Source: Marsupella aquatica (taxonomy: Eukaryota; Marchantiophyta). From it: 64,000 nt of DNA. The stretch lies in NCBI GenBank assembly GCA_973895155.1, contig OZ316895.1:18972001-19036000 (forward strand), in the 5' to 3' direction. Position 1 is the first letter of the stretch. Every line of letters starts with the position of its first letter. This document shows positions 1-11,305 of the stretch, one piece after another. Below the pieces are notes generated by a model, which was not told the origin of the DNA, made no database searches, and was given only the letters and a program-made list of their open reading frames with translations. The position numbers and the translations under genes are program-made.

Positions 1-2663
1 CCAACCTTCAATATTAGAAACCCAGTCCGGCTTTTCTCCCTTGTTAAACAGGGAATCAAAACATTCTGTAACACTCGACTCCACAAAACAATGTCAAGTA
101 CGCTTTTGTTTGAAATTCCCCACATCTCTTTGCAATCCAGTAGGCGCAACTGAATCTCGGGACAAAGATCCGAGCCTATCCTCAAGTGTTCCTCTCTTTT
201 TCTTCTTCTTCATACTTGTTGCGTCCACTGGAACCACTGCCTTTCCACTCTCCCTAGGGGTTCCCTGATCTGGTGTATTTTCCGCACCAGTGTTAGCTTC
301 AGAGGCCTGAGGAGTAGCGTCCTCTTTTACATCACCAGTAGCATCCGACTTCCTTCCCCCTGAAAGACGGAGAGACGATACTCAATGGAACTAGTTCTCA
401 TAATAGCGCTCGATGCTAGTATCAATTGGGGGAAAATACGTCATACAAACAAGAGCGGGAATACTTTACTGAATCCTAAGAGGCAAACTTACGTTTTTTA
501 AGCGATCGAGTTGATTCACTGGGAGCTGCAGATTCATTCTTGGCCTTCACTCTTGGCTTTCGGCTCCGGTCAACATGCACGACGACTGTCTCGCATTTCT
601 TTTGCAGTTCAGTTGTCAAAGCGTCCACTTCAATCGCAAGACCCTGCTTCATCTCCGATATGTACCTTGCTGGGATTTGCGACTTCTGTAACTTCATGAA
701 AGCGTCTTTCTCCACCTCGTCGAAAGGCAGATCCCATTTGTCAGTGTCAAGATACCATGGGCAGTGGAGTCTCTCCCACTCTGACAAGGCGCAAGGTGGG
801 AACTTTCCCTCAGCTGGGTACATCGAATACAGATCAACAAGGTGGTCACCATCTTTGATAATCACCCACTTTTGAAATGCACCAGGGTAAGCCCACAAAA
901 CCTCAGGAGATCGCAACTCCATCCACATGTAGAAACGGTAAACGTATCGCTTGGCTCGTTTCCGGTTCCGCTCAGTGTAGTCCTCCTTGTCTGCATACTT
1001 TGATGGCCACATTATGTTGAAAAATTTAGCCTTGACAAGGTCTCCAAATGATTTGAATTCTTTGATAATGGACTTCATGAGAACATCCAGGGACTCACAA
1101 CCAGACTTGACAAGACGATCATCTGGCATGCGATCCAAAACCTGCTCGAGCGAGGTGAGGATCAATCCAGTAGCAATTTCCTCCACTAAATTCCAGATAT
1201 GCCAGGTATGGCACCATTGTTTTACAGGATCGTCGTTCACACTAGCTGGATGAAAGAACTGTTTCCAAATCTCCGGAGTGCAATGGGCAACGAGAAGGGT
1301 ACACCTTAACTTTGGATCCAGATAAGTAACTACAGTAAACAGATGAGCACGGTCCATAGTGCAAATAACTGTATCGGGCTTTTTTTCTCTTTTGTTCTTC
1401 TCTGTGATGGGAAACATTTCGGCACATGTAGCCAAGTAGTCACCAAAATCAGGGTGCAGCAATGGAGTGATCTTTGTTACTTTGATAGCCCAGTCTTTTG
1501 TCGCTTCCTTCATCATAGCTTCATGCCTCTTCTGCGTCTCCTCTTCGGACCACGGAGTCCCCTAGGCAGCTGCAAAATCCATGTCCACTTTGAACTGGTT
1601 TGTGTAAGATTTAATCTTGTTCTCACACAAAATATAGATGAGCACGTCTTGTGGCATCTTGTGTGTATACCAAGAACCCTTTCGAGTCTTCTTTCGAATG
1701 GCTTCAAACTTAGCATAACTCGTAGCATCAATTAGGGGTTTGTAGTGCTCTAGGTCATGGGATAAAAGACGAGAGATTCTGTCGGCATCAAGAATCCAAG
1801 ACGGCTCGACCACAGCTTGTCCCAACCTACGTCAAAATTTAAATGTAAATTAGCAGCGCCGGGCGCTAGTAAAACACCAAAGATAATATCACATCCAAAA
1901 TCCATCTTGAACTAGTACGTCATATTAAATGAGGTTGTCCTGAGGAATGGCTTACTGGTTGACAGCGTGCATGGCAGCCTCGAGCTCCACGAGGGAACCT
2001 TTATCTCCATTGAAAACAATGCAAGTCACACGAGGGTGGTACTTAATGTTGTCCGGATGCTCTGCTGTCACAATCGACCACGAATACAAACGGTGATTTT
2101 CATCGAAGACACAAAACATCTTGTCCTTCAAAACTCTGAAATCAGGATCAGCGTCACACTCTTCCTTGAACTTGTCATTCTCGGCAACCAGATTGGGTCC
2201 CAAGAGGCTCATTAGTGCAAATCTGTGGAACCCCATCCGCATTCGTTGGTTGTATGTAAAATGGCATGCCCATGCGCAAATTGTATCCAGAAATCCGGAA
2301 TGACTCCTTCAATTTGTCGATGGAGGCGCTCTGCTTCTGCAACGTCCGCACCACTTCCATATGAATCAATCGACATAGAGGAATTTGTGGAGGCTCCTTC
2401 TCCAATCCTCTGAAATCTTTCCCAAAGGACAAGACATGCTTGGAAATGTAATCGTCCATTGAAAGTCCAGCAACACCAAAATCAACTCGAGCAACTTCCT
2501 CAGTCATGTCCATTCTCCCCCTTCTTGATCGCGTAGTCGGAAGAGTTGAGCCAATGTCTGAATGTGAATGAGACGCAACGGACCGAGTCACGCGACGAGT
2601 GTACACAGAACCTGAAAAAAAGGACTGTGAGGACTCGGAATGACCGGCATGACTATCTCCCAT
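1..2663 (-). pseudogene. ParB-like / amino-DNA-methyltransferase gene, transposon copy 1 (3' part off window)
   Basis: Three exons are visible by comparison with copy 2 at 53.3-57.0 kb: 2663-1956, 1826-493 and 359 to the left edge, with GT..AG introns 1827-1955 and 360-492. Exon 1 carries a ParB/sulfiredoxin-like motif DENHRLYSW (copy 2 has DGNHRLYAW), preceded by a conserved stretch ending HMEVVRTLQK. Exon 2 codes about 450 residues of a conserved middle region I do not recognise, ending in a basic tail. Exon 3 matches the segment just before the methyltransferase domain of copy 2; the domain itself lies beyond the window. The start at 2663 fits copy 2 (shared FSGS.Y.RRVTRS). Damage: a frame change near 2190 and a TAG at 1562-1564 where copy 2 has Gln. 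It is divergent to the transposase starting at 4889. ParB-methyltransferase fusions are known in bacteria and phages; function here is inferred. Confidence 0.72.
404..418. repeat. 15-bp quasi-palindrome in intron 2 of copy 1
   Basis: TAGCGCTCGATGCTA is a degenerate member of the family TAGCGCC-N-GGCGCTA. It lies inside the intron 360-492. A second member, CAGCGCCGGGCGCTA at 1854-1868, lies in the other intron (1827-1955). See the findings for the full list. Confidence 0.8.
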
Positions 2664-3804
2664 CCTCGTATTACCCCACTGAGAGATGGCAATGGCGTTG
2701 AGCAGAACGTCGGACAGTATCGTACAACTCTCCCAGAGCCCCTGATCCAGTACGGAGTAACAGACTCAGGTATAGAATGTCACGCTTGATCAGGCTGCTC
2801 CAGGAGAATCACGTCTCTCCCACGAGCGCCAAGCCTCCTCAGAAGGTTAAGACATGGAGTCTCGAGCACATTAGAGTGTTGCTCAATGGTAACACCAACA
2901 GATCTGAACACTTGGAAGATTACCATTGGACCAAAAACCGTCTTATGTGACCAGCGATCCTCAATGTTACGCGTGACCAGCAATCCTCAAGGTTACGCGT
3001 GACTAGCAATCCTCAGTGTTACCGTTAAAATATGACCGTTGATCATTTTGGCCTTATTGATAGCGCCAAGTGCTAGCAAAAACAACTCCATATTACCTGA
3101 TTGAAACTACTAATTTCAATAGCGCCGAGCGCTAACAAATCTCCCACGTATATATATTTTACACAATTCAAATGGAATTCATGGATAGATGGACAAAATG
3201 GACATTATTTGGACCATTTTATCCGTAAGCGTTATTAGCGCTCGGCGCTATCATAAATCGCATCCGAATCGATGTTACTCATCATGAGAGAGTAATACAA
3301 CCTCTTACATATCCACAAATATTTAAGAATCCATCTGGTATTAGAAGCATAAGTTTGAGCATTCCAATGCTAGCGCCAAGCGCTAATATGGAACCTGTCA
3401 CGGGTAAGACCACTCCATCAAAAACTACAAGCATTACGAAGACTTTCAAAAGACATTTGGTGAAAAGATTTACTCATTCCCGTAAGGAAAAACATCGAAA
3501 AACACAAACTGAATAATGAAAAATGCGTAAGGGAATGGCTAATAGATTCAAACTCCATTTAATGGTATCGGCTTTACTTCACAAAGTCTCAAAATATTGA
3601 GTAAAAACATGAGAGTAACCTCCCAATAGATTCCGAGACTATCGTGTTGGCAAAAGATTGACTACCATTTCTACCATCATTGCATCAACTGGTCGTGGCT
3701 GTGAACATCGAACTCCACCAAATGAGGTTGGTAATCTACTCAGGGTTATTGGGTTCTCCAGGATCAGACGGTCCATGCGTTAATCTCCAGTTTCAGTTGA
3801 TCAG
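2664..3804. promoter_or_regulatory. Divergent spacer, part 1, with tandem repeat and four palindromes
   Basis: No gene is visible here. A 26-bp unit is repeated three times at 2945-3022 (core GACCAGCAATCCTCAA). Four copies of the 15-bp quasi-palindrome follow at 3061-3075, 3120-3134, 3236-3250 and 3371-3385. Two more lie at 4559-4573 and 4673-4687, just before the transposase start. The clustering between two divergent genes suggests a regulatory or binding role, which is inference. Confidence 0.5.
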
Positions 3805-4242
3805 TTAATCTTCCCACCAGCTTGGCTTGTACGCGTTCAAATCATCGTTGGAATCGCTAGAACCAACGCCCCAGCGAAACCCACCCCGGCTGCAAGAGGA
3901 GTCGTCGTTGGACCCTGACTCATCGTGGCTCCCTACATCATCGTCTGTATCCTTGCCTTCACTTGAAGAACGTTTTCCATGTCTAGGTGACGGGTGCGAC
4001 GAAGATAAGCCCGCCTTCGACACCCGACATTTTTGCGCGACGGGTTGAACTTCTACTTTAGCCTGAGGAGCACCATCTGGTGCGGATACAACCCGGGTTT
4101 TCACAATTACTTTCCCCTTCGCCAAGATCGGGATGTTTGAATGAGAAGGAGGCTTCGTGAGAGACTTCTCCTCAGCGCCCTCTCCATCGCTGCCGCTTCG
4201 AAACGTAACCTGCGCCTTCCCCTTAGCTCGTGGTGGAGCCAT
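3805..4242 (-). CDS. Small acidic Ser/Asp-rich protein of the transposon (145 aa, unknown)
   Basis: An open frame of 145 residues starts MAPPRAKGKAQVTF and ends KPSWWED. The first 60 residues are Lys/Pro/Val-rich, the middle (residues 85-125) is a Ser/Asp/Glu-rich low-complexity tract, and the end is aromatic and acidic. I see no known domain. It lies between the ParB-methyltransferase start (2663) and the transposase start (4889), on the same strand as the methyltransferase gene. A TATA-like stretch (TTTTTATAC on the minus strand near 4300) sits upstream. I found no equivalent in the matching spacer of copy 2 (52.4-53.3 kb), so it may be a gene lost from copy 2, gained by copy 1, or a chance frame. 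The clean ATG, the length without stops and the ordered composition favour a real gene, with modest confidence. Confidence 0.45.
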   Translation of the reverse strand: MAPPRAKGKAQVTFRSGSDGEGAEEKSLTKPPSHSNIPILAKGKVIVKTRVVSAPDGAPQAKVEVQPVAQKCRVSKAGLSSSHPSPRHGKRSSSEGKDTDDDVGSHDESGSNDDSSCSRGGFRWGVGSSDSNDDLNAYKPSWWED

Positions 4243-5306
4243 GGAAACTTAAACAAACGACTCTGAACGATCAAGACTGAACGGAAGTTTCTTGTATAAA
4301 AATGGACGCGGGAGCGCAAAAAATGTTTCTGAGAACAAAGAACTTCAAATGGTGAGAGGCAGACTCGCCGGCCAGGTTTTGAGGACAGAGGTGAGAACGT
4401 TCAGATTTCCATGGACGTCTCAGATGTAATGGTTTCCGATCGTGCAATTGACGTCCGAGATGCGTCGATTGTGGAAACTTTAATGCACACGTGCGTACTT
4501 GGACTGATTCACGGATTTCCTGTCTGTTGTTAGAGGTAGAACGTATGAGCTTTGATGATAGCGCCGAGTGCTATTATTACAATCTGAGTTTTCCCTGTCC
4601 TCCTTGCCATGCGGTACTGTATTCGGTCGAGAGTCATGCTTCCATTGTCAAGTTGTTCCCCGTTCACAAAAGTAGCGCCCGACGCTATTAAACTCCCGAC
4701 AATTAAGCTGGTTCAATACAGCCATTGAATAATGACAAAATTCAATTGATTTACATCGTCCAAACCATTAACGTAACTTTCTTTGTCATTATTCAATGTT
4801 CTTTTATACTGTCGTTATTAACCTCGTACATCAAACAAGACTTAAACCGATTGGGGAAGTGAGACATCGATTATTATCTTCCGCTGAAATGGGACGATCG
4901 ATCGTAGTGAGACACAAGGGCACGCGGGATGTCGTCACGATTATCGTATCCCCTGAATCTCAGTCAAGGAGAGTTTCGGATGAATACTTGGGGTTGAGAT
5001 TTGATGTTTCCAAAGAGTGTATTCTCTCTGTGTCCCTCCTCCCTAAGGATTCAAAGGCAAATACCATCTTCTATGATGTCATCGATGGACTCAGGTTTTG
5101 GATGATGTATCCGGAGAAAGTATACGAGGTCTTTGTTTTGGAAGATTCTGAAGCATCGGAAGATCTATGTCCTATTCCCGGTGGTGTTGATGTTGTCAAT
5201 CTGTCTGACACTTCGGAAGATGACGGGAAGAATTCGCCCCTTTCCTTTGATGTCCCGAAAAGGATCTCAGTGGATCCCTTGGTGGTGAAGATGGAGGTTC
5301 AAGATG

Positions 5307-7039
5307 TGTGACGCCAATGACATGGTCCTTATTTTGTAATCTGATTAAGTAGGTTGCTGTATGCAAGGAGTAGCTATTGATATTGCATAACAATTAGCAA
5401 GATGGCAAGAATAAGGGCAAGCATGGCGTTAAGAGTAGGGAAATAAAAGCTATGTCGCAGGTGGTCGGCGACCATATCTCTTTCAATATGTCACCAAATC
5501 CGGATCTGTAAAGAGCATTGGAAAGATCTGGTCAAGGCGAGTAAAATCGATATAAAACACTCGGGAAACGGAGGTGTATTAAGAAAGATACGGCCTGATT
5601 AGTGTGACGGGTTAACTTGTGGCCGGAATTAGCGGATTCGGCTTCAGTTTCGGGTTAACCCAAGCTCGACCACGGCTTAGCTTATGTGAGCACGGCTTCA
5701 GCTTAGCTCAGGTCAGCACGGCTTCAGCTTAGCTTAGGTCAGCACGGCTTCAGCTTAGCTCAGGTAAGCACGGCTTCAGCTTAGCTTAGGTAAGCACGGC
5801 TTCAGCTTAGGCTTAACCCGAGTTCGGATTAGATTGATCCCGGGTTAGACTTAACTCGGGGTCAGGTTAGCATAGGTAAGCTCGGGTTCGGGCTCAGCTT
5901 AGGCTAGGATAGTGGATAGCGGATAGCGGGTGACGGCCTAACCCGAGACCACGGGTTAGCTCTACTCGGGTTAGATAGGATAGCTAGGTTAGCCGAACTC
6001 GGGTTAGCTATGTAACTCGGGTTAGCGCAACAGTGAGTACCCCCTCTCGGTTACGGGGGCATAACTCTCTGTGTATTTGACCAAATCGGCTATAATTGAC
6101 CTCGTTGGAAAGAGGAGCTCAAGCAGCTTCCAACGCTGCTATCCACGCAGAAAATGGTTAAATAGAGAAATCGGGAGAGGAGGCGCAAGCTCGCAAAAAC
6201 TATGGAGGAGGGCCGAATCCGAAGTACATAGCCAATTTGAGATAGAAATAAAGTTGCGAGTTAGGGTTCAGTAGTTAGAGATAGTGGCGGCTCTATTAGG
6301 GCTGGGATGGGGCTCCAGCAGCGTAGCATCCACCCATTTGGGCTCAATGAGAGAGTATATAGAGCATCCCTCCGGTAGAGGCAGGGGGGGTTTTTAGTTT
6401 CAGAGTCGGACATCCGCGGGACATGCGGGGAGTCCCGACCTCTGGGAATGACAGAGTACCAAGGGGAGGGGGTAGGACTAAGCTCGCCGGGCGAGTGCGG
6501 AGCCGGGCTCCGTTGTAGTGTGCACCCTTGGCCTTGAACCTGTGCATTCCAGGGCTGTCGTGTCAACTAAGTGTACGCATATGTTCCCTTTGTAGTAAAA
6601 TCCTTTCCCATCATTTTTCCTTCGTGTAAATCGAGATTGTATGCATGTGTGCGCATATGTGTGTGGGTTTCTCGTATATGGGTGGCAGCGCCGGGCCGAA
6701 CGCACTACCCGAGACGTGCACGGGGTGCAGCCTGCGGGTAAGTGGTTGCGAGCACGGGTTGAGGACCTGTATCATCGAATCCGGATCGAAGGCGGACAGC
6801 ACGAAGGCTTAGAAGCCCTTAAGCCGGGGTCGATCCTGCTATCGACTAAGGTACGTTCCGGCGGCGGAACACAAACCATACCTAGGAGGTGTCCGTATTT
6901 AGCAGTATGCGCACTTAGCGCTAGTTTACGAGAATAAGGTGCATTACGTGCTTCCCTTCCTGCCCGAACCCTCAGATTTACGAGGGATGTGCCCGTCTAA
7001 GCTGAAGTCTAAGTTAAGGCCGAAGCCTACGACGTGACA
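5307..7039 (+). repeat. 5' LTR of the non-coding LTR element
   Basis: The first 1084 bp (5307-6390) match 7360-8443 almost base for base at a constant offset of 2053. From 6391 on the two LTRs differ strongly but still share anchor motifs, such as CCGGCGGCGG and GGCTTAGAAG. A 26-bp unit (CACGGCTTCAGCTTAGCTCA...) is repeated about 4.5 times at 5691-5820. Confidence 0.8.
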
Positions 7040-7359
7040 TAGCCTTTGTTTTGGCTCTAGATGGAGGGGATGGAGCTATGTTGTGATGCTGGTAAGAGTT
7101 CTTATCTTGTGAGGAAGGAGTATCCTCTGTTGGTGCTGGATTTTAGAAGTGCAGGAGTATGTACAGTGAGGGGAGCAAAGCAATATGTTCACATTTGAAG
7201 CTCACTTGTGTACATTGGCATGCTGAGGAGGAGGTTCTGGCCTATCTACACGGGGAATCTCAGCTTAGAAGGAGGCAAAAGAGAAGTTAGTATTTTGTTT
7301 CCCTCTAGATCCAGGATGTTGTGTGAAGCGGGGACGCTTCACAGTTAAGTAGGGGGATA

Positions 7360-9739
7360 TGTGACGCCAATGACATGGTCCTTATTTTGTAATCTGATTA
7401 AGTAGGTTGTTGTATGCAAGGAGTAACTATTGATATTGCATAACAATTAGCAAGATGGCAAGAATAAGGGCAATCATGGCGTTAAGAGTAGGGAAATAAA
7501 AGCTATGTCGCAGGTGGTCGGCGACCATATCTCTTTCAATATGTCACCAAATCCGGATCTGTAAAGAGCATTGGAAAGATCTGGTCAAGGCGAGTAAAAT
7601 CGATATAAAACACTCGGGAAACGGAGGTGTATTAAGAAAGATACGGCCTGATTAGTGTGACGGGTTAACTTGTGGCCGGAATTAGCGGATTCGGCTTCAG
7701 TTTCGGGTTAACCCAAGCTCGACCACGGCTTAGCTTATGTGAGCACGGCTTCAGCTTAGCTCAGGTCAGCACGGCTTCAGGTTAGCTTAGGTCAGCACGG
7801 CTTCAGCTTAGCTCAGGTAAGCACGGCTTCAGCTTAGCTTAGGTAAGCACGGCTTCAGCTTAGGCTTAACCCGGGTTCGGATTAGATTGATCTCGGGTTA
7901 GACTTAACTCGGGGTCAAGTTAGCATAGGTAAGCTCGGGTTCGGGCTCAGCTTAGGCTAGGATAGCGGATAGCGGATAGCGGGTGAGGGCCTAACCCAAG
8001 ACCACGGGTTAGCTCTACTCGGGTTAGATAGGATAGCTAGGTTAGCCGAACTCGGGTTAGCTATGTAACTCGGGTTAGCGCAACAGTGAGTACCCCCTCT
8101 CGGTTACGGGGGCATAACTCTCTGTGTATTTGACCAAATCGGCTATAATTGACCTCGTTGGAAAGAGGAGCTCAAGCCGCTTCCAACGCTGCTATCCACG
8201 CAGAAAATGGTTAAATAGAGAAATCGGGAGAGGAGGCGCAAGCTCGCAAAAACTATGGAGGAGGGCCGAATCCGAAGTACATAGCCAATTCGAGATAGAA
8301 ATAAAGTTGCGAGTTAGGGTTCAGTAGTTAGAGATAGTGGCGGCTCTATTAGGGCTGGGATGGGGCTCCAGCAGCGTAACATCCACCCATTTGGGCTCAA
8401 TGAGAGAGTATATAGAGCATCCCTCCGGTAGAGGCAGGGGGGGGACTTCAGTTGTGTGATCTCACTTAGACTGAGTAGCGGGGAGGAGCTCTGTGCAAGC
8501 AAGGCTGGACTTGGACGCTGCGTGTTGGGGAGAGCTTGGTTGTGCTATACTCAGGGAGTAATCAGCCAAGCTTCACAGCAACGGGTTGCTAGGTTTGCGA
8601 GCTGGATTGTGGCTCTTTCTAGCGGGCAGCACAACTGGGTTCTTTTCCCCCGATACAGAGCCTTGGTGATAGGTGATGTATTGGTGATTGTAAACTGTGG
8701 GGAGGATTTCAATTCGATTTGTGGTGGGCACATTAGGGAGGCTGAGGTACTGATTAAGGGGCAGCAGGAGGAGCATTTACAGTTCAGTCTGGCAAGGCTA
8801 CGTGACCCATGGGGAGTCCCGGCCTTTGTCTGGTGGAGAGCACTAAGGGATCTATGGCCAGAGCTGAGCTTGCAGGGCAAGCGTGAGGCCGGGCCTCATT
8901 GCAGTCTGGGGTAGATTGCCGTTAGGCCTGGTACCAGCTTTGAAGTCGAGTCAACTATGCATGCGTAACTTGACGTTCTGAATTGGAGGTGTGAGATCTG
9001 TATGTGCCCCCAAGAATGAAGTGCAGTGAAGGAGGTTGAGTTCAGGATTGAGCTTGCATGGCAAGCACGGGGCTTGCAGGGCAAGCACGTCACAATCTGG
9101 AGGAGACAGCCTTCGGCCCTAGTGTTCGGATCAAGTGTTCTCAGTGAACTATTGTGCACATCTTTGAATCTAATTGAGTTTTCCTCTCAGGCCTCATTTC
9201 TCTCATGGATGTGTGTGTGTGTGAGGCAATCTGAGTGTATGATGGAACTAGCAGCGCCACTGAGAGGTGTACCGGGTGCATTGAAGCGGGCTGGGTGAGG
9301 ACTGTCATAGCTCTGATTGTTGAGAGTGGAATGGCAGAGTGGTGGGGCAATGGCTTAGAAGTCCCTAAGTCGGGAATCAGTCAGGAGTCACTGGTTTATG
9401 GGTACATTCCGGCGGCGGAATAGAAACATACCTATGACAGTAAGCATATGTATAGACCTATGCGCACCGTAGCGCTAGGCCCTGTGTGTATGGGCCCGAT
9501 ATGAAGACCCCTTCTCACCAGAACTATCATGAGCGCAGATCTGATCCCCAACCTCGGTTCCTTGGGATTGAGCTTGGGTGATGTGTGATAGAGTCTTGCT
9601 ATGATAGTCTGGTGTTAAGGGCATAAACTGGTGTTTACCGGCATTCACAACATCCCTTCGTGATCCTCAGGTACAAGGAGATGGTTTTGGCACCCATAGT
9701 GACGTTTTTGGTGTTAAGACCCATGTCAATCGCGTGACA
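7360..9739 (+). repeat. 3' LTR of the non-coding LTR element
   Basis: It begins TGTGACGCC directly after a polypurine tract and ends CGTGACA before the right target duplication. It is 2380 bp against 1733 bp for the 5' LTR; the extra length lies in the diverged second part (8444-9739). The 26-bp tandem repeat recurs at about 7744-7873. Confidence 0.8.
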
Positions 9740-11158
9740 AGATGTCCCAATTGTATATCGGCAAAGTGCGATGGATCTATCCTAAAATCGAAGGGACATA
9801 GCGAGTTATCTCATTTCATCAGGGAGAAGGATTTCACGCAGATAGTTCCCAGCCTCCCGAACAATTCTTGCCAATTCTGGAGAGACAAAAAGACTAGGAA
9901 CAACCAAGTCTGGGCGAGATCACCAAAACTATCAGGCACCTTTCGAGTTGGAGAACTCATACCGCAAGGTGGTATTGTCTGTCACCACTGCTCTGAACCT
10001 CCGATGTGTACAACATCGTGTTCGGCCATGATGTTCTATATGTATCCTTCGGCCAAAGTGGATTCAACTCATTTGGTGTATATCGGCTGGCTGTGCACAT
10101 GGGATTTCACAACCATCCCAGTCGTCGAGTGTGGCCGAGAGAGGCTGAAAAGGTTGCTAAGACTCACCTCGCAAAGGAGTTCCAGGCTAATCCACGAGCT
10201 ACGCCCGTTGGGATAAAGAATGCGGCTACAGACTCTCTAACCAACGCCCTCTGTGAGGAATCCATGCAGGAAATGTCTTCGGAAGAGGAGAAGGAGATCT
10301 GGGAGTCCCTCATGGTTGTTGCTACCCCACAAAAGTTTGCTTTTGTTCTGCGAAGTGTGAGACAAGACCAGAAAGGCAAAGGTGAGCTTGAATATTTGGT
10401 GTGGATGCAAAAGTGTGTGAGACTTCCCTTTCTTCATAGGTATTTGCTTCCAGGCCAAGGATGTCGAGACGAAAGTGCTCACATCTTCAAGATGACTGAA
10501 AGGCTAAGGATCTGGGATCGACCTTCTCCAGAAAATGCAGACCGGTGGTTCATTAGAAGGGTCATGGGTGAGCTTCGACGTCATGCATAGAATTACATCG
10601 GACTGGCTAACTTTTAGTGTTCATGTATATGATCATCACTATCGGGCGCTTTGTACAATTTTCACTTGTGAATTAAAGGCTGAAGACACCAAGTCCTTAG
10701 AGAGAGCGTGGCAATTGATGATAGAAGTTGCGAGTGAAAATGGCCTGGAGAACATTCAAATTCGAGGATTCATGGCGGACAATGCCCAGGCTGGATGGAA
10801 TGCGGTGCAAAATGTTTTCTTCAATGGGGTACCTGATCCTGACCGAGAGCGATCAGATGCGTTTCATTTTTATCAGTCATTTCGTCGGCATTCACGCGAA
10901 GGTGTTCCAGAAGGAAAACTCAAAGAACACAAGAAGATGTGGGATGGTCTTCGTAACACAAAAACATTTTTGGACGCATATCGTATGTCAAGAGAGATCG
11001 ACGATTGGTGGAGAGCTGGAAATTGCCATCAAGGGAAGCTTCAAATGTTGCAAGGATGGCTCTCATGGTGGGTCGTCCGTTGGAGACAATGGGGAAACTT
11101 CATTAGGCTGGTAAGGATTTTCTTAGATTCATGATAGTCCGTTACCATTGATTTGTAA

Positions 11159-11305
11159 TAGTGCCCGACGCTAATATGGAAAATGATTATTCTGACTCCA
11201 ATTCCTTGTTACAGTATAGTAGCGCCAAGCGCTAGTATGAACAAGCACACTTTTGCAACTATGAACATGGCAGTCATGCAAGAGATTTGATAGTGCCAGG
11301 CGCTA
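11159..11305. repeat. Three 15-bp quasi-palindromes in the transposase intron, copy 1
   Basis: TAGTGCCCGACGCTA at 11159, TAGCGCCAAGCGCTA at 11220 and TAGTGCCAGGCGCTA at 11291 all fall within intron 11111-11393. Another, TAGCGCCTGGCGCTA, lies 100 bp past the gene end at 13011-13025. Confidence 0.85.

Larger units (their letters stand above)
5307..9739 (+). mobile_element. Non-coding LTR element with 5-bp target duplication AGATG
   Basis: Target duplication AGATG is seen at 5302-5306 and 9740-9744. The element starts TGTGACGCC and ends CGCGTGACA. The 5' LTR is 5307-7039 (ending CGACGTGACA), the 3' LTR is 7360-9739, and only 320 bp lie between (7040-7359) with no coding potential. A purine tract AGTAGGGGGATA directly precedes the 3' LTR, next to an 8-bp-stem hairpin (TGTGAAGC / GCTTCACA, 7322-7343). 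I did not recognise a primer binding site. It must rely on proteins from another element. A motif ATTCCGGCGGCGGAAT followed by AAACATACCT is shared with the gag-type element ending near 43.8 kb, suggesting relatedness. Small frames inside the LTRs (for example 6071-6274 and its copy 8124-8327) are not genes. Confidence 0.85.

Noticed and set aside
6071-8327. Twin 67-aa frames at 6071-6274 and 8124-8327
   Set aside because: They are the same LTR position in both LTRs; no family resemblance and very short.
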